Positions 23,304-32,351 are shown, numbered from the stretch's first letter. The stretch is DNA of 36,204 nt from an uncultured Neglectibacter sp. (GCA_947647615.1 CANSKS010000027.1:1-36204); one strand, 5' to 3'. Notes: generated by a model from the letters alone, not told the origin. A program made the numbers and translations.

Positions 23304-24482
23304 ATGGCCAATGAATTGCTTTTGAAATATGGCTGCAACCCTAACCAGAAGCCTTCCCGTATCTTCATGAAAAACGGGGGAGAGCTTCCTGTCACTGTCT
23401 TGAACGGCAAGCCGGGCTACATCAATTTCTTGGATGCCTTTAACAGCTGGCAGCTGGTAAAGGAATTGAAGGAGGCTACCGGCCTGCCCGCCGCCGCTTC
23501 CTTTAAGCATGTGAGCCCCGCCGGCGCCGCCGTGTATGTGCCCCTGCCCGAAACGCTCAAGAAGATTTATTTTGTGGACGATTTGGAGCTTTCTCCCATT
23601 GCCTCTGCCTATGCGGCGGCAAGAGGAGCCGACCGCATGTCTTCCTACGGCGATTGGGCGGCCCTTTCCGAGGTGTGCGATAAAGAAACGGCAACCCTGC
23701 TGGCCAGAGAGGTTTCCGACGGTATTATTGCTCCCGGGTATACGGAAGAGGCCTTGGCCATTTTGAAAACCAAGCGCAAGGGGAATTACAATGTGGTGCA
23801 AATAGACCCGGACTATGTGCCGGAGCCCATAGAGCACAAGGACGTGTTCGGCATCACCTTTGAGCAGGGCAGAAACCAGCTGAAGATTGGCGAGGAATTG
23901 CTGAAGGAGCTTCCCACAGCCAATAAGGAACTGACCGAGGAAGCCAAGCGAGACCTGGTGGTTTCCTTGATCACCTTGAAATATACCCAGTCCAATTCCG
24001 TGTGTTACGTGAAAAACGGACAGGCCATTGGAGTGGGGGCGGGCCAGCAAAGCCGCGTCCATTGCACCCGTTTGGCCGGGAATAAGGCCGATAATTGGTA
24101 TTTGCGCCAATGCCCCAAGGTGCTGGCGCTGCCCTTTAAAAAGGACATCCGCAGGCCGGACCGGGACAACACCATAGATGTTTACATTTCCGATGAATAC
24201 CTGGATGTACTGGCCGACGGCGCCTGGGAAAACTTCTTTACGGAGAAGCCGGAGGTATTCACAAGGGAAGAACGCCGGGCCTGGCTGGATACCATGAAGG
24301 GCGTAGCCCTGGGCAGCGACGCTTTCTTCCCCTTTGGAGACAATATTGAGCGCGCCCATAAGAGCGGCGTAGAATATATTGCCCAGCCCGGCGGTTCTAT
24401 TCGAGATGACCATGTGATTGCCACCTGCGACAAATATGGCATTGCCATGGCCTTTACGGGGATTCGTCTGTTCCACCATTAA
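23304..24482 (+). CDS. purH: AICAR transformylase, stand-alone
   Basis: A 392-residue AICAR formyltransferase corresponding to the C-terminal part of PurH. It begins LLKYGCNPNQKPS, the start of the transformylase domain, and contains FKHVSPAGAAV (the Lys-His active-site segment), YTQSNSVCY and GVGAGQQSRVHC. The cyclohydrolase half is absent and supplied by the preceding gene. AAAGGAGCGCTTATT precedes the ATG at 23304. The spacing of 13 bp suggests one transcript. Confidence 0.96.
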   Translation: MANELLLKYGCNPNQKPSRIFMKNGGELPVTVLNGKPGYINFLDAFNSWQLVKELKEATGLPAAASFKHVSPAGAAVYVPLPETLKKIYFVDDLELSPIASAYAAARGADRMSSYGDWAALSEVCDKETATLLAREVSDGIIAPGYTEEALAILKTKRKGNYNVVQIDPDYVPEPIEHKDVFGITFEQGRNQLKIGEELLKELPTANKELTEEAKRDLVVSLITLKYTQSNSVCYVKNGQAIGVGAGQQSRVHCTRLAGNKADNWYLRQCPKVLALPFKKDIRRPDRDNTIDVYISDEYLDVLADGAWENFFTEKPEVFTREERRAWLDTMKGVALGSDAFFPFGDNIERAHKSGVEYIAQPGGSIRDDHVIATCDKYGIAMAFTGIRLFHH

Positions 24483-24497
24483 GGAAATAAAAGGTGT

Positions 24498-24530
24498 GGG
24501 CGCCCTGCCGGCGTCCGCTTCTTTTTCTCA
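24498..24530 (+). terminator. Possible weak terminator between purH and purD
   Basis: GGGCGCC (24498-24504) pairs with GGCGTCC (24510-24516), with one G-U pair, followed by a pyrimidine tract with five T's. It may only reduce transcription into purD. Confidence 0.45.
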
Positions 24531-24576
24531 AGGGAAATGTAATTGAAAAATCAAAAGGAAGGCTGGTGTTTTCGCC

Positions 24577-25842
24577 ATGAAAATTTTGGTGATCGGCGGC
24601 GGCGGAAGGGAACATGCCATTGTCCGCAAGTTAAAAGAAAGCCCTAGGGTAGAAGCTCTTTATTGCGCGCCGGGCAATGGGGGAATTTCCTGCGACGCCC
24701 AGTGCATTTCTGTGGGGGCCATGGACCAGGAGGGGGTTAAGGACCTGGTTCGGAAAGAAAAGATCGATTTTGTTTTTGTCGCCCCGGACGATCCTCTGGC
24801 GGCCGGCATGGTGGACGCTCTGGAAGCCGAGGGCATCCCCTGCTTTGGTCCCAATGCCAGAGCAGCTCAAATTGAAAGCAGCAAGGTGTTTTCCAAAAAC
24901 CTGATGAAAAAATATGGCATCCCCACCGCGGGCTATGAGGTGTTCGAACAGCCGGAAAAGGCCTTTGGATATATAAAAGCCCAGGGAAAATATCCTGTAG
25001 TGATAAAGGCCGACGGCCTGGCTTTGGGAAAAGGAGTTGTGATCGCCCAAACGGAAGCAGAAGCGGAGAAAGCCCTTCATTCCATTATGGAAGATAAAAT
25101 TTTTGGCGCCTCCGGGAACCGGGTGGTGGTAGAGGAGTTCCTCACCGGCCCCGAGGTTTCTGTGCTGGCCTTTACAGACGGCAATGCCATGAAGCCCATG
25201 GTTTCTTCCAAAGACCACAAACGGGCTTACGACGGCGATAAGGGCCCTAACACCGGAGGCATGGGTACCATAAGCCCCAACCCCTACTACACGGAAGAAA
25301 TGGCCCGGCGCTGTATGGAGGAAATTTTCCTGCCCACCATGAAGGCCATGAACGCCGAGGGCCGGAAGTTCAAGGGCTGCCTTTACTTTGGCCTCATGCT
25401 CACCCCCCAGGGCCCCAAAGTGATCGAATATAATTCCCGGTTCGGCGACCCGGAAACCCAGGTAGTGTTGCCCCGGTTAAAAACCGATTTGGCCGAGATC
25501 ATCACCGCAGTGGCAGAGGAACGGCTTTCCGAGCTGGAGATTTGCTGGTCACAGCAGGCCTGCGCCTGTGTGGTAATGGCCAGCGGCGGGTACCCGGGCA
25601 GTTACCCCAAAGGGCTGGAAATCTTCGGGTTAAACGCTCAGGGCCAAGCGGAAGGCGTGGTGGTATATCACGCAGGCACAAAGCTGGAAAACGGGAAATT
25701 CTACACCAACGGCGGCCGTGTGCTGGGGATCACCGCCATGGGAGAAACCGTGGAGGAAGCCCTTGCCAAAGCCTATGAGGGGGTGGCGAAAATTTCTTTT
25801 GAGGGCGCCATGTACCGGAAAGATATTGGAAAAATCCGTTGA
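24577..25842 (+). CDS. purD: Phosphoribosylamine-glycine ligase
   Basis: A 421-residue ATP-grasp enzyme of normal length that joins phosphoribosylamine and glycine. The N-terminal GGGGREHA, the ATP-grasp segment VVIKADGLALGKGV (near 140), the GPNTGGMGT motif and EYNSRFGDPETQ are all present. GGAAGGCTGG precedes the ATG. It is the last purine gene in the window; purF, purC, purL, purK and purB lie elsewhere. Confidence 0.97.
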   Translation: MKILVIGGGGREHAIVRKLKESPRVEALYCAPGNGGISCDAQCISVGAMDQEGVKDLVRKEKIDFVFVAPDDPLAAGMVDALEAEGIPCFGPNARAAQIESSKVFSKNLMKKYGIPTAGYEVFEQPEKAFGYIKAQGKYPVVIKADGLALGKGVVIAQTEAEAEKALHSIMEDKIFGASGNRVVVEEFLTGPEVSVLAFTDGNAMKPMVSSKDHKRAYDGDKGPNTGGMGTISPNPYYTEEMARRCMEEIFLPTMKAMNAEGRKFKGCLYFGLMLTPQGPKVIEYNSRFGDPETQVVLPRLKTDLAEIITAVAEERLSELEICWSQQACACVVMASGGYPGSYPKGLEIFGLNAQGQAEGVVVYHAGTKLENGKFYTNGGRVLGITAMGETVEEALAKAYEGVAKISFEGAMYRKDIGKIR

Positions 25843-25889
25843 CTTTTCCTTGAAAAATTATGGAAGATTCCAAAATCCAAGAAAAAAGG

Positions 25890-25918
25890 TTGACAAACCC
25901 TTTCCGCTTTTTTATAAT
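25890..25918 (+). promoter_or_regulatory. Consensus sigma-A promoter of the T-box transcript
   Basis: TTGACA (25890-25895), a 17-bp spacer and TATAAT (25913-25918): both boxes are perfect. Transcription should start near 25925, before the T-box leader. Strength is probably limited by the downstream attenuator. Confidence 0.9.
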
Positions 25919-25942
25919 AATTCCCAGAATTAATAAATGAAA

Positions 25943-26212
25943 GACTTTGAAGGGAAAAAGATATTGGAACAAGTCTTCAGAGAGCCGGTGGGAGCTGCGA
26001 ACCGGCGGCGGGTTCAATATGGATAGCTCATCCCGGAGTCGCTTTTCTGAGCAGGTTGCTGTTAAGAAAAGCCGTGTGGCGGCGTTAAGGGCCTGGCCTT
26101 GTTGGAGGCGCAGAGGAAAGGTGGGGTGACCTGCCTTTTGTAGACGGGTGGTACCGCGAAAAGTTTTTTCGCCCCGGAAAAGGAAGCAATTCCTTTTCCG
26201 GGGCTTTTAGTT
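25943..26212 (+). promoter_or_regulatory. T-box riboswitch leader
   Basis: The leader carries the T-box sequence GGGTGGTACCGCG (26146-26158) and, further upstream, stem I features: AGAGAGCCGGTGG, GCGAACCGG and CCCGGAGTC. It ends in a terminator in which GCCCCGGAAAAGGAA (26171-26185) pairs with TTCCTTTTCCGGGGC (26190-26204) around GCAA, followed by TTTT. Such leaders read uncharged tRNA and allow transcription on amino-acid shortage. The specifier codon is uncertain: CTC (26027-26029, Leu), just before ATCCCGGAG, is my best candidate; AGC or TCA (Ser) cannot be excluded. The only gene downstream is the isomerase/ligase fusion. Confidence 0.93.
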
Positions 26213-26235
26213 TTTGAACAGAAAGGATGAAGGTC

Positions 26236-28767
26236 ATGAAGATCAGTTTTTCTACCCTAGCCTGCCCTGATTTTTCCTGGACAGATATTTACACCATGGC
26301 AAAGGACTTAGGCTTTGACGGTATTGAGGTGCGCGGTCTTGGCAGCGATATTTTTGCCGTGCATGCTCGCCCCTTTACCGACGCTCGACTGCCCAAAACC
26401 ATAGAAAAGTTAAATGCCTTAGGCTTGGAAATTCCCTGCCTTGCCGCAGGCTGCTCCTTGAAAGAGAGAAAAGATTACGATAAAAATATTTCCGAAATTA
26501 CCCAGTATATTGTGCTGGCCAAAAAACTGAACACACCCTATATCCGCGTGTTTGCCGACCCGAATCCTCAGCCTGTGGGTGAGGTGGACGATAATTTTGT
26601 AGGGGAGACCTTGAAGCTGCTGGGCACCATTGCCCAGGGCTTTGGAGTATGCCTGCTGCTGGAGACCAACGGCGTTTATACCGACACGGCCCGGCTGAGA
26701 AAACTGCTGGATAAGGTGAATATGCCCTCTGTAGCCGCCCTTTGGGATATGCACCACCCCTACCGCTACGCAGGGGAAGCTCCCGCCGTCACAGTGGCCA
26801 ACCTGGGTTCTTACATCAAGTATGTCCATGTGAAGGACAGCGTTATGAAAGAGGGGAAATGCGAGTACCGTATGATGGGGGAAGGCGACCTGCCCATTAC
26901 GGAAATGCTGGACGCCCTCACAGCTATTGGTTACGACGGGTATGTGTCTTTGGAGTGGGTTAAGCGCTGGGCAGAGGAGCTTTCCGACGCCGGCGTGGTG
27001 TTCCCGAAGTTTGCCAATTTCATGCACGACTATTCCGTCACCCCTGCCCGCCAGGAGGGAGAACTCCAAGATAACAGGGCTCGCACCGGAAAATATGTGT
27101 GGCCCAAAGAAACTCTCATTGACGAAACCTTCCCGGATGTGCTGGACCGCATGGTCAAGGAATTCCCCGACCAATATTGCTTCCGTTATACGGAATTGGA
27201 CTACACCCGTACCTATTCTCAGTTCCGGGACGATGTGGACCAGTTTGCCAGAGCCCTCATTTACATGGGCGTGAAGAAGGGGGACCATGTGGCCATTTGG
27301 GCCACCAATGTGCCCCAGTGGTACATCACCTTCTGGGCCGCCACAAAGATCGGCGCCGTACTGGTAACAGTGAATACCGCTTATAAGATCCATGAGGCGG
27401 AATATCTGCTCCGCCAGTCCGATACCCACACCCTGGTGATGATAGACGGGTTTAAAGACTCCGATTACGTGGGCATTATTCAGGAGCTTTGCCCGGAGTT
27501 GAAAAGCAGCCTCCCCGGAAAGCTCCACAGCAAAAGGCTGCCTGTACTGCGCAACGTGATCACTATCGACAGCCAGCAGCCCGGATGCTACACCTGGGAG
27601 CATGCCGTTGGTCTGGGGGATTCTGTCCCTCCCACCGAAGTGGAAAACCGGCGCAGGCATATTAAAAAAGACGATGTGTGCAACATGCAGTATACCAGCG
27701 GTACCACAGGATTCCCCAAGGGGGTTATGCTCACCCATTACAATGTGGTGAATAATGGGAAGGCCATCGGCGACTGTATGGACCTTTCTACCGCCGACCG
27801 CATGATGATACAGGTTCCCATGTTCCACTGCTTTGGCATGGTGCTGGCCATGACGGCTTCCATGACCCACGGGGTCACCATGAGCCCCATCACCGCCTTT
27901 TCGCCCAGGAAGGGCCTCAACTGCATCAACCAGGAAAAGATCACCGCCTTCCATGGGGTCCCTACCATGTTTATTGCCATGCTGGAGCATCCCGATTTTG
28001 AAAAGACCGATTTTTCCCACATGCGCACCGGCATTATGGCGGGTTCTCCCTGCCCGGTAAAGGTGATGCAGGACGTGGTGGAAAAAATGCACATGACGGA
28101 AATCTGCATCACCTACGGCCAAACGGAGGCTTCTCCCGGCTGCACTATGAGCAAGACTACCGATTCTTTGGAAACCCGTGTGAACACCGTGGGCGGGGAG
28201 ATGTTCGGCGTACAGTGCAAAATTGTGGATCCGGAAACTGGGGAAGACCTGCCGGACGATGTGGACGGCGAGTTTGTGGCCAAGGGCTACAACATTATGA
28301 AGGGCTATTACAAAATGCCGGAAGCCACCGCGGCAGCTATTGACGAAGGCGGCTGGCTCCATACCGGCGACCTGGCCCGCAGGACACCTGAGGGGAATTA
28401 TAAGATTACCGGCCGCATTAAGGATATGATCATTCGCGGCGGAGAAAACATTTACCCCAAGGAGATTGAAGATTTCATTTACACCCATCCCAAAGTCAAA
28501 GACGTGCAGGTGATCGGCGTGCCGGACGAACAATACGGCGAGGAGATCATGGCCTGCGTGGTGCTGAAGGAGGGGGAGACCTCTTCCCAGGAAGAGATCA
28601 AAGAATTTGTGCTCAGCCATATGGCGAAGCACAAGGTTCCTCGGTATGTTTCCTTTGTGGAAAATTTCCCAATGAACGCCGCCGGGAAGATCTTAAAATA
28701 TAAAATGCGGGAAGACGCGGTAAAGCAGCTGGATCTTCAAAAGGCCAACGCCATTGAGACCGCGTAA
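26236..28767 (+). CDS. TIM-barrel isomerase-like domain fused to an acyl-CoA synthetase
   Basis: A continuous 843-residue protein with two enzyme domains. Residues 1 to about 272 form an AP-endonuclease-2/xylose-isomerase-like TIM barrel with likely metal ligands in LLLETNG, WDMHHPYR, YVHVKDS and VSLEW. Residues from about 290 to 835 form an AMP-forming acyl-CoA synthetase: P-loop YTSGTTGFPKG (from 486), YGQTEAS (from 627), TGD, GRIKDMIIRGGENIYPKEIE and catalytic K818 in AAGKILKYK. Both halves keep their active-site residues, so both are probably active. GAAAGGA fits the ATG at 26236; the ATG at 26227 is too close to it. The T-box upstream ties expression to amino-acid supply. The substrate is unknown; a branched-chain acid is one possibility. 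Confidence 0.9.
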   Translation: MKISFSTLACPDFSWTDIYTMAKDLGFDGIEVRGLGSDIFAVHARPFTDARLPKTIEKLNALGLEIPCLAAGCSLKERKDYDKNISEITQYIVLAKKLNTPYIRVFADPNPQPVGEVDDNFVGETLKLLGTIAQGFGVCLLLETNGVYTDTARLRKLLDKVNMPSVAALWDMHHPYRYAGEAPAVTVANLGSYIKYVHVKDSVMKEGKCEYRMMGEGDLPITEMLDALTAIGYDGYVSLEWVKRWAEELSDAGVVFPKFANFMHDYSVTPARQEGELQDNRARTGKYVWPKETLIDETFPDVLDRMVKEFPDQYCFRYTELDYTRTYSQFRDDVDQFARALIYMGVKKGDHVAIWATNVPQWYITFWAATKIGAVLVTVNTAYKIHEAEYLLRQSDTHTLVMIDGFKDSDYVGIIQELCPELKSSLPGKLHSKRLPVLRNVITIDSQQPGCYTWEHAVGLGDSVPPTEVENRRRHIKKDDVCNMQYTSGTTGFPKGVMLTHYNVVNNGKAIGDCMDLSTADRMMIQVPMFHCFGMVLAMTASMTHGVTMSPITAFSPRKGLNCINQEKITAFHGVPTMFIAMLEHPDFEKTDFSHMRTGIMAGSPCPVKVMQDVVEKMHMTEICITYGQTEASPGCTMSKTTDSLETRVNTVGGEMFGVQCKIVDPETGEDLPDDVDGEFVAKGYNIMKGYYKMPEATAAAIDEGGWLHTGDLARRTPEGNYKITGRIKDMIIRGGENIYPKEIEDFIYTHPKVKDVQVIGVPDEQYGEEIMACVVLKEGETSSQEEIKEFVLSHMAKHKVPRYVSFVENFPMNAAGKILKYKMREDAVKQLDLQKANAIETA

Positions 28768-28808
28768 GCTTCCGACAAGGAGAAGCTTTTAATCCAAAAT
28801 AAATAAAG

Positions 28809-28845
28809 AAAAGGAGAAAACAGCCGCTGTTTTCTCCTTTTCTGT
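28809..28845. terminator. Bidirectional terminator after the fusion gene
   Basis: AAAAGGAGAAAACAG (28809-28823) pairs perfectly with CTGTTTTCTCCTTTT (28827-28841) around CCG. It serves both the plus-strand fusion gene and the minus-strand oxidoreductase gene. Confidence 0.9.
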
Positions 28846-28854
28846 TTGAAGCTT

Positions 28855-29823
28855 TTAAAACAGGTACTTTTTCCCGGTCTGGTGGGAAATGTAGGCGCCC
28901 ACCATGAATTTGGTAAGAGCCACCGCATCCTCAATGCCGTTGGGAGCTTCGGTGCCGTTGGTGACGGCCTGAATCCAAGCGTCAATGGGAAGGGGCTGGG
29001 CCGCGGGAAGGTCTTTCATTTCCACCAGCTTGTTTCCGGTTTCTTCGCAGGAATATTCCAAGATATCGTTATGTACCATCAAGGAACCCTTGGTGCCGCT
29101 CATTTCCAGCACATAGGGCATACCGGTGGTGACAAACCCGGTTTCGGAAACGCCAATGGCACCGTTTTTAAACTCAATGACGGAGACAGCATTGTCCTCC
29201 ACACCCCGGTGAGTCACTTCTGTAAACATAGAGACCACCGATTTCGGCTGGCCCATAAACCAGTTTAAGGTGTACATGGGGTGGGCTCCCAGGTCGATCA
29301 TAGCGCCGCCGCCGGTTTGCTTCTCATCGTAAAAATGGGGAGGAAGCCAATTGGCAGTGCTGCCGTTATGAGCATCACGCACTCTGGCGTAGGTGATGTC
29401 CCCAAGCTTTCCGCTTTCCACCAGGGCCTTTGCCGCCTGTAAGGTGGGCCAGGTCTTGTGGGGGTAGGAAATGGTAAAGGTGACGCCGCTTTCCTTTACC
29501 GCTTTCGCGATTTCTTCCGCTTCCTCGTTGGTGAAAGCCAATACCTTTTCTGTAAAGATATTTTTCTTGGCCTTCGCTGCGGCGATCAACACGTCGTGAT
29601 GCTGGTTGGTGGCTGTGGTGATCTGTACGCTGTCAATGGAAGGATCGGCCCAAATTTTTTCCAGATCGGGTTCAAAGGGGACGGAAAACTCTTTAGCCAA
29701 GGCTTCTCCCCGCTCTTTGTCATCGTCCCACAGGCAGGCGATTTCAGAATTGGGGTTTTTTTGTATGGCTTGGGCATATTCCCTGGTATGGACATGCCAG
29801 CCGCCAATTACCGCGACCTTCAT
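28855..29823 (-). CDS. Gfo/Idh/MocA family oxidoreductase
   Basis: A 322-residue NAD(P)-dependent oxidoreductase. The N-terminal Rossmann fold starts MKVAVIGGWHVHTREYA, the usual EKP motif is read as EKVLAFTNEEAEEIA, and the C-terminal domain has GGGAMIDLGAHPMYTLNWF with the likely catalytic His. Family members act on sugars, inositols or their derivatives; the substrate is unknown. AAGGAGCGAGTAATT precedes the ATG. It lies 84 bp after the sugar-kinase-like gene on the same strand and may be its partner in sugar use. Confidence 0.92.
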   Translation of the reverse strand: MKVAVIGGWHVHTREYAQAIQKNPNSEIACLWDDDKERGEALAKEFSVPFEPDLEKIWADPSIDSVQITTATNQHHDVLIAAAKAKKNIFTEKVLAFTNEEAEEIAKAVKESGVTFTISYPHKTWPTLQAAKALVESGKLGDITYARVRDAHNGSTANWLPPHFYDEKQTGGGAMIDLGAHPMYTLNWFMGQPKSVVSMFTEVTHRGVEDNAVSVIEFKNGAIGVSETGFVTTGMPYVLEMSGTKGSLMVHNDILEYSCEETGNKLVEMKDLPAAQPLPIDAWIQAVTNGTEAPNGIEDAVALTKFMVGAYISHQTGKKYLF

Positions 29824-29907
29824 AATTACTCGCTCCTTAAAAAATGAAGTAGGTTAAAAAACCAGTTCCAAGCTTACACGAAGTGAAGGAAAAAAGCAAG
29901 GGTTATT

Positions 29908-31002
29908 TTAAGAGATTTTTAAGTTCTGTACAATCCTTTTCATCTGGGGCTCTGCGGCTTCCATTTCTTCCACCAGCTTGAACTGGTTCCGAGCCCGGAC
30001 AAGGTTGTGCTCCGGGTATCCAGTTTTAAAATAGACATCCCCGTTTAGGTAATCCGCCAAAAAGCGGATGCCCACTTCAAAGGTCATAAGCCGGGCTCCG
30101 TCGGGCAAGGTGTCCAGCTCCAGAGGAGTCAACGCATTCCCCACCGAAGAAAGGAACCCTTTGGTGTAGGCCTCAAAGCGGGAAAGGTCAAAATGTACTT
30201 TTGTAAGGTCGGCTTCATCCTCCGCGGCAGTAGAGGCGCAGGCACGAATGGAATCGCCAAAATCAAAAGCGGCAAGGCCGGGCATTACGGTATCCAGGTC
30301 AATGATGCAAATGGCCTTTCCGGTTTCTTCGTCAATCAAAATGTTGCTGAGCTTGGTATCGTTGTGGGTAACCCGAAGGGGCAGCTCTCCCTTCTGCAGA
30401 AGATCCATCAAAAAGCGGCAGCCCTCTTTTCGCTTTTGGGTGAACAGGATCTCTTTTTCTACCTGGGCTTTTCGGCTCGCCTTGTTGGAAGCTATGGCTT
30501 GTTCCAGCTGCCGGAAACGTTCCGGTGTGTTGTGGAAGTTTTCGATGATCTCATGAAGAGTGCCGGCAGGGTAATCCTCCAACATGCGTTGGAAGTTTCC
30601 AAAAGCGCGGCCCGCCTCGAAAATCGTGTCCAGCCGTTCTGTGGATTCGTAAGACTTGGCGTGGTCAATGTAGCACAGGCAGCGCCAATATTCCCCGGTC
30701 TCATCAATGATATAGGGATCGCCGGAAAGGGTGCGGCGTATGGTGATGATCTCCCTTTTAGGGTCTCCGCCCTGTTCCAGTACTTTTTTTTGCAAAAAAT
30801 CGGTGACACCCACCATGTTTTCCATGATGTCGGCGGGGGAGGGAAATACAAAATGGTTCATTTGCTGTAAGACAAACTTTCCCCGGATGGTCTCTACCAG
30901 CAGGGTGTTGTTGATATGTCCCCCTGTCAAGGGACGAATGGAGAGGAAAGGCTTAAAACCATAAGCCTTTAACACTTCGGGCCGAATCGCGATTTGTTCC
31001 AT
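29908..31002 (-). CDS. Phosphotransferase (APH fold), N-acetylhexosamine 1-kinase-like
   Basis: A 364-residue kinase of the aminoglycoside/choline kinase fold. Catalytic motifs are RVTHNDTKLSNILID (His-x-Asp loop) and IIDLDTVMPGL (metal-binding Asp). These two motifs and the N-terminal GGHINNTLLV pattern are like the NahK group, which phosphorylates GlcNAc or GalNAc at C1 in gut bacteria. Exact specificity is inferred. GAAAGGGATAAAAGCTCC precedes the ATG. It lies 26 bp after the sensor-like gene and precedes a Gfo/Idh/MocA gene, so the three may form an operon. Confidence 0.85.
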   Translation of the reverse strand: MEQIAIRPEVLKAYGFKPFLSIRPLTGGHINNTLLVETIRGKFVLQQMNHFVFPSPADIMENMVGVTDFLQKKVLEQGGDPKREIITIRRTLSGDPYIIDETGEYWRCLCYIDHAKSYESTERLDTIFEAGRAFGNFQRMLEDYPAGTLHEIIENFHNTPERFRQLEQAIASNKASRKAQVEKEILFTQKRKEGCRFLMDLLQKGELPLRVTHNDTKLSNILIDEETGKAICIIDLDTVMPGLAAFDFGDSIRACASTAAEDEADLTKVHFDLSRFEAYTKGFLSSVGNALTPLELDTLPDGARLMTFEVGIRFLADYLNGDVYFKTGYPEHNLVRARNQFKLVEEMEAAEPQMKRIVQNLKIS

Positions 31003-31028
31003 GGAGCTTTTATCCCTTTCGTAAAAAA

Positions 31029-32351
31029 TTAGTAACGTATGGCCACGCTTACCGTGCGAAGGCCGGCTGAATTGGTAACGCTCATTTTCCCGCCGTAGCG
31101 GCCCACCATTTCGGCGGTATTTTCAAGGCCAACGCTGTCTTTTCCTTCTGTAAAATCTTCTAAAAGCCAATGCAGCAGGTCGGAAAAGTTTTTTCCCGGA
31201 AGCCGTTGGACCTTTTGAGGTTCCTCTTCCGCTTCCGCTGTGTACACGGCTTCAAAATGAAGGCTGTCTTCCGAGGGGACAATAGAAAAATGAATTTTTT
31301 TATTCCCCGAGACATCTGCCGCTTCCTGGCAGGCTTTTGTCAGCAGTTCATTCACCGCCATACAGATTTCTCCCGTTTCCAGAGGTGTGTTTCCCGTGAT
31401 AGCGGAGCTTTCAAACAAAATTCCGGCTTGCTTGGCAATGGTCGCCTTGGTGGCGATGACAGCGTTGATGTAAGGGTCTTCATGGTAGGTGTCCAGCATG
31501 GGAGAAAGAAAGGTATTCCTTTTGGCATTGGCCACATATTCTGACACCCGCTGGGTGTCCTCTTCCCGAAGCATGACCTTTACTGTGTCCAGGGCGTATT
31601 CGCCGAATTTTTGGGCGGCCCGGACTTCTTTGACGCTTGCCAGCATATCGGCAAAATCTCCCGATTCTGTTTCCAGCAGGTACCTTCTGGAAGCATCCAT
31701 AGCAGATTCCTGGCGGAAGCGGGCGGCGTGGTAAAGGGAGCGGAATACAAAGATAATGCCGCAGTAAAGGAGCACCACGGTGAGGAGCTTTCCCCCCCAG
31801 ACATACCCCTGGAAAAAGAAATCGAAGAAGCCCAGGGAAAAGAGGTAGCACAGCAGTTGAATAAGCGTAATTCCCACAAGGAAACCGGAAACACTGCGGT
31901 CACTGAAATGGTGAAGGGGCCGGTAGAGGCAAAGGCCTATTAACAGGTAAAAGAGCACGGTAAACAGGAAGGAAAGGATACCGGCCGGAACCCCGGCAGT
32001 GGAAAAGGGGAGACCTCCCAAAAACAGAGGCAGGAAAAAGGTGAGAAAAGCAAAATTGCTCATACACAAAACACACAGGTACAATTTTTGCAGAACATTA
32101 TTGACGCTTAAAAAGAAGAAGACGGCAAATAAGACCAAGACGCTCCACAGGCAGGCCAGCTGCTGCCCCAGGGGCCCTTCCGCCAGATTTGCGAAAATTC
32201 CGCCGCCGATGAGCGAAAGCACATAAGCCAGGGCTGTCCCAATGAGGGTGGTCCAAATACGGTATTTGTCTTCCAGTAAAAAAAGGAAAAGCGCCGCGTT
32301 ACAAAGGAAAGCAATGCTGAAATAAACCACGATCCCAAACCTCTTTTTCAC
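31029..32351 (-). CDS. GHKL-type sensor protein, probable pseudokinase
   Basis: A 440-residue membrane protein with about six hydrophobic segments (residues 7-205) and a C-terminal half laid out like AgrC/GHKL sensor kinases. Key residues are missing: the phosphoacceptor His region reads GEYALDTVKVML (250-261) without His, and the N-box reads NELLTKACQEA, with Lys339 where the ATP/Mg-binding Asn is expected. The late GLEN...YGG segment (408-421) survives. No response regulator gene is adjacent. It may be an ATP-independent signalling or scaffold protein. The start is GTG at 32351 with GAAAGG 8 nt upstream. Confidence 0.75.
   Translation of the reverse strand: MKKRFGIVVYFSIAFLCNAALFLFLLEDKYRIWTTLIGTALAYVLSLIGGGIFANLAEGPLGQQLACLWSVLVLFAVFFFLSVNNVLQKLYLCVLCMSNFAFLTFFLPLFLGGLPFSTAGVPAGILSFLFTVLFYLLIGLCLYRPLHHFSDRSVSGFLVGITLIQLLCYLFSLGFFDFFFQGYVWGGKLLTVVLLYCGIIFVFRSLYHAARFRQESAMDASRRYLLETESGDFADMLASVKEVRAAQKFGEYALDTVKVMLREEDTQRVSEYVANAKRNTFLSPMLDTYHEDPYINAVIATKATIAKQAGILFESSAITGNTPLETGEICMAVNELLTKACQEAADVSGNKKIHFSIVPSEDSLHFEAVYTAEAEEEPQKVQRLPGKNFSDLLHWLLEDFTEGKDSVGLENTAEMVGRYGGKMSVTNSAGLRTVSVAIRY

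Noticed and set aside
23274..24479. A 401-codon minus-strand open frame opposite purH
   Set aside because: The plus strand encodes an unmistakable AICAR transformylase; the antisense frame has no motif or start signal.
25980..26060. A tRNA-like sequence (GGTTCAAT) in the leader
   Set aside because: There is no cloverleaf; the segment belongs to stem I of the T-box leader.
26419..28632. A 737-codon minus-strand open frame opposite the fusion gene
   Set aside because: It is opposite a gene with clear domains and motifs; its sequence is His/Gly-rich with no recognisable family and no ribosome site. It is a by-product of codon bias.
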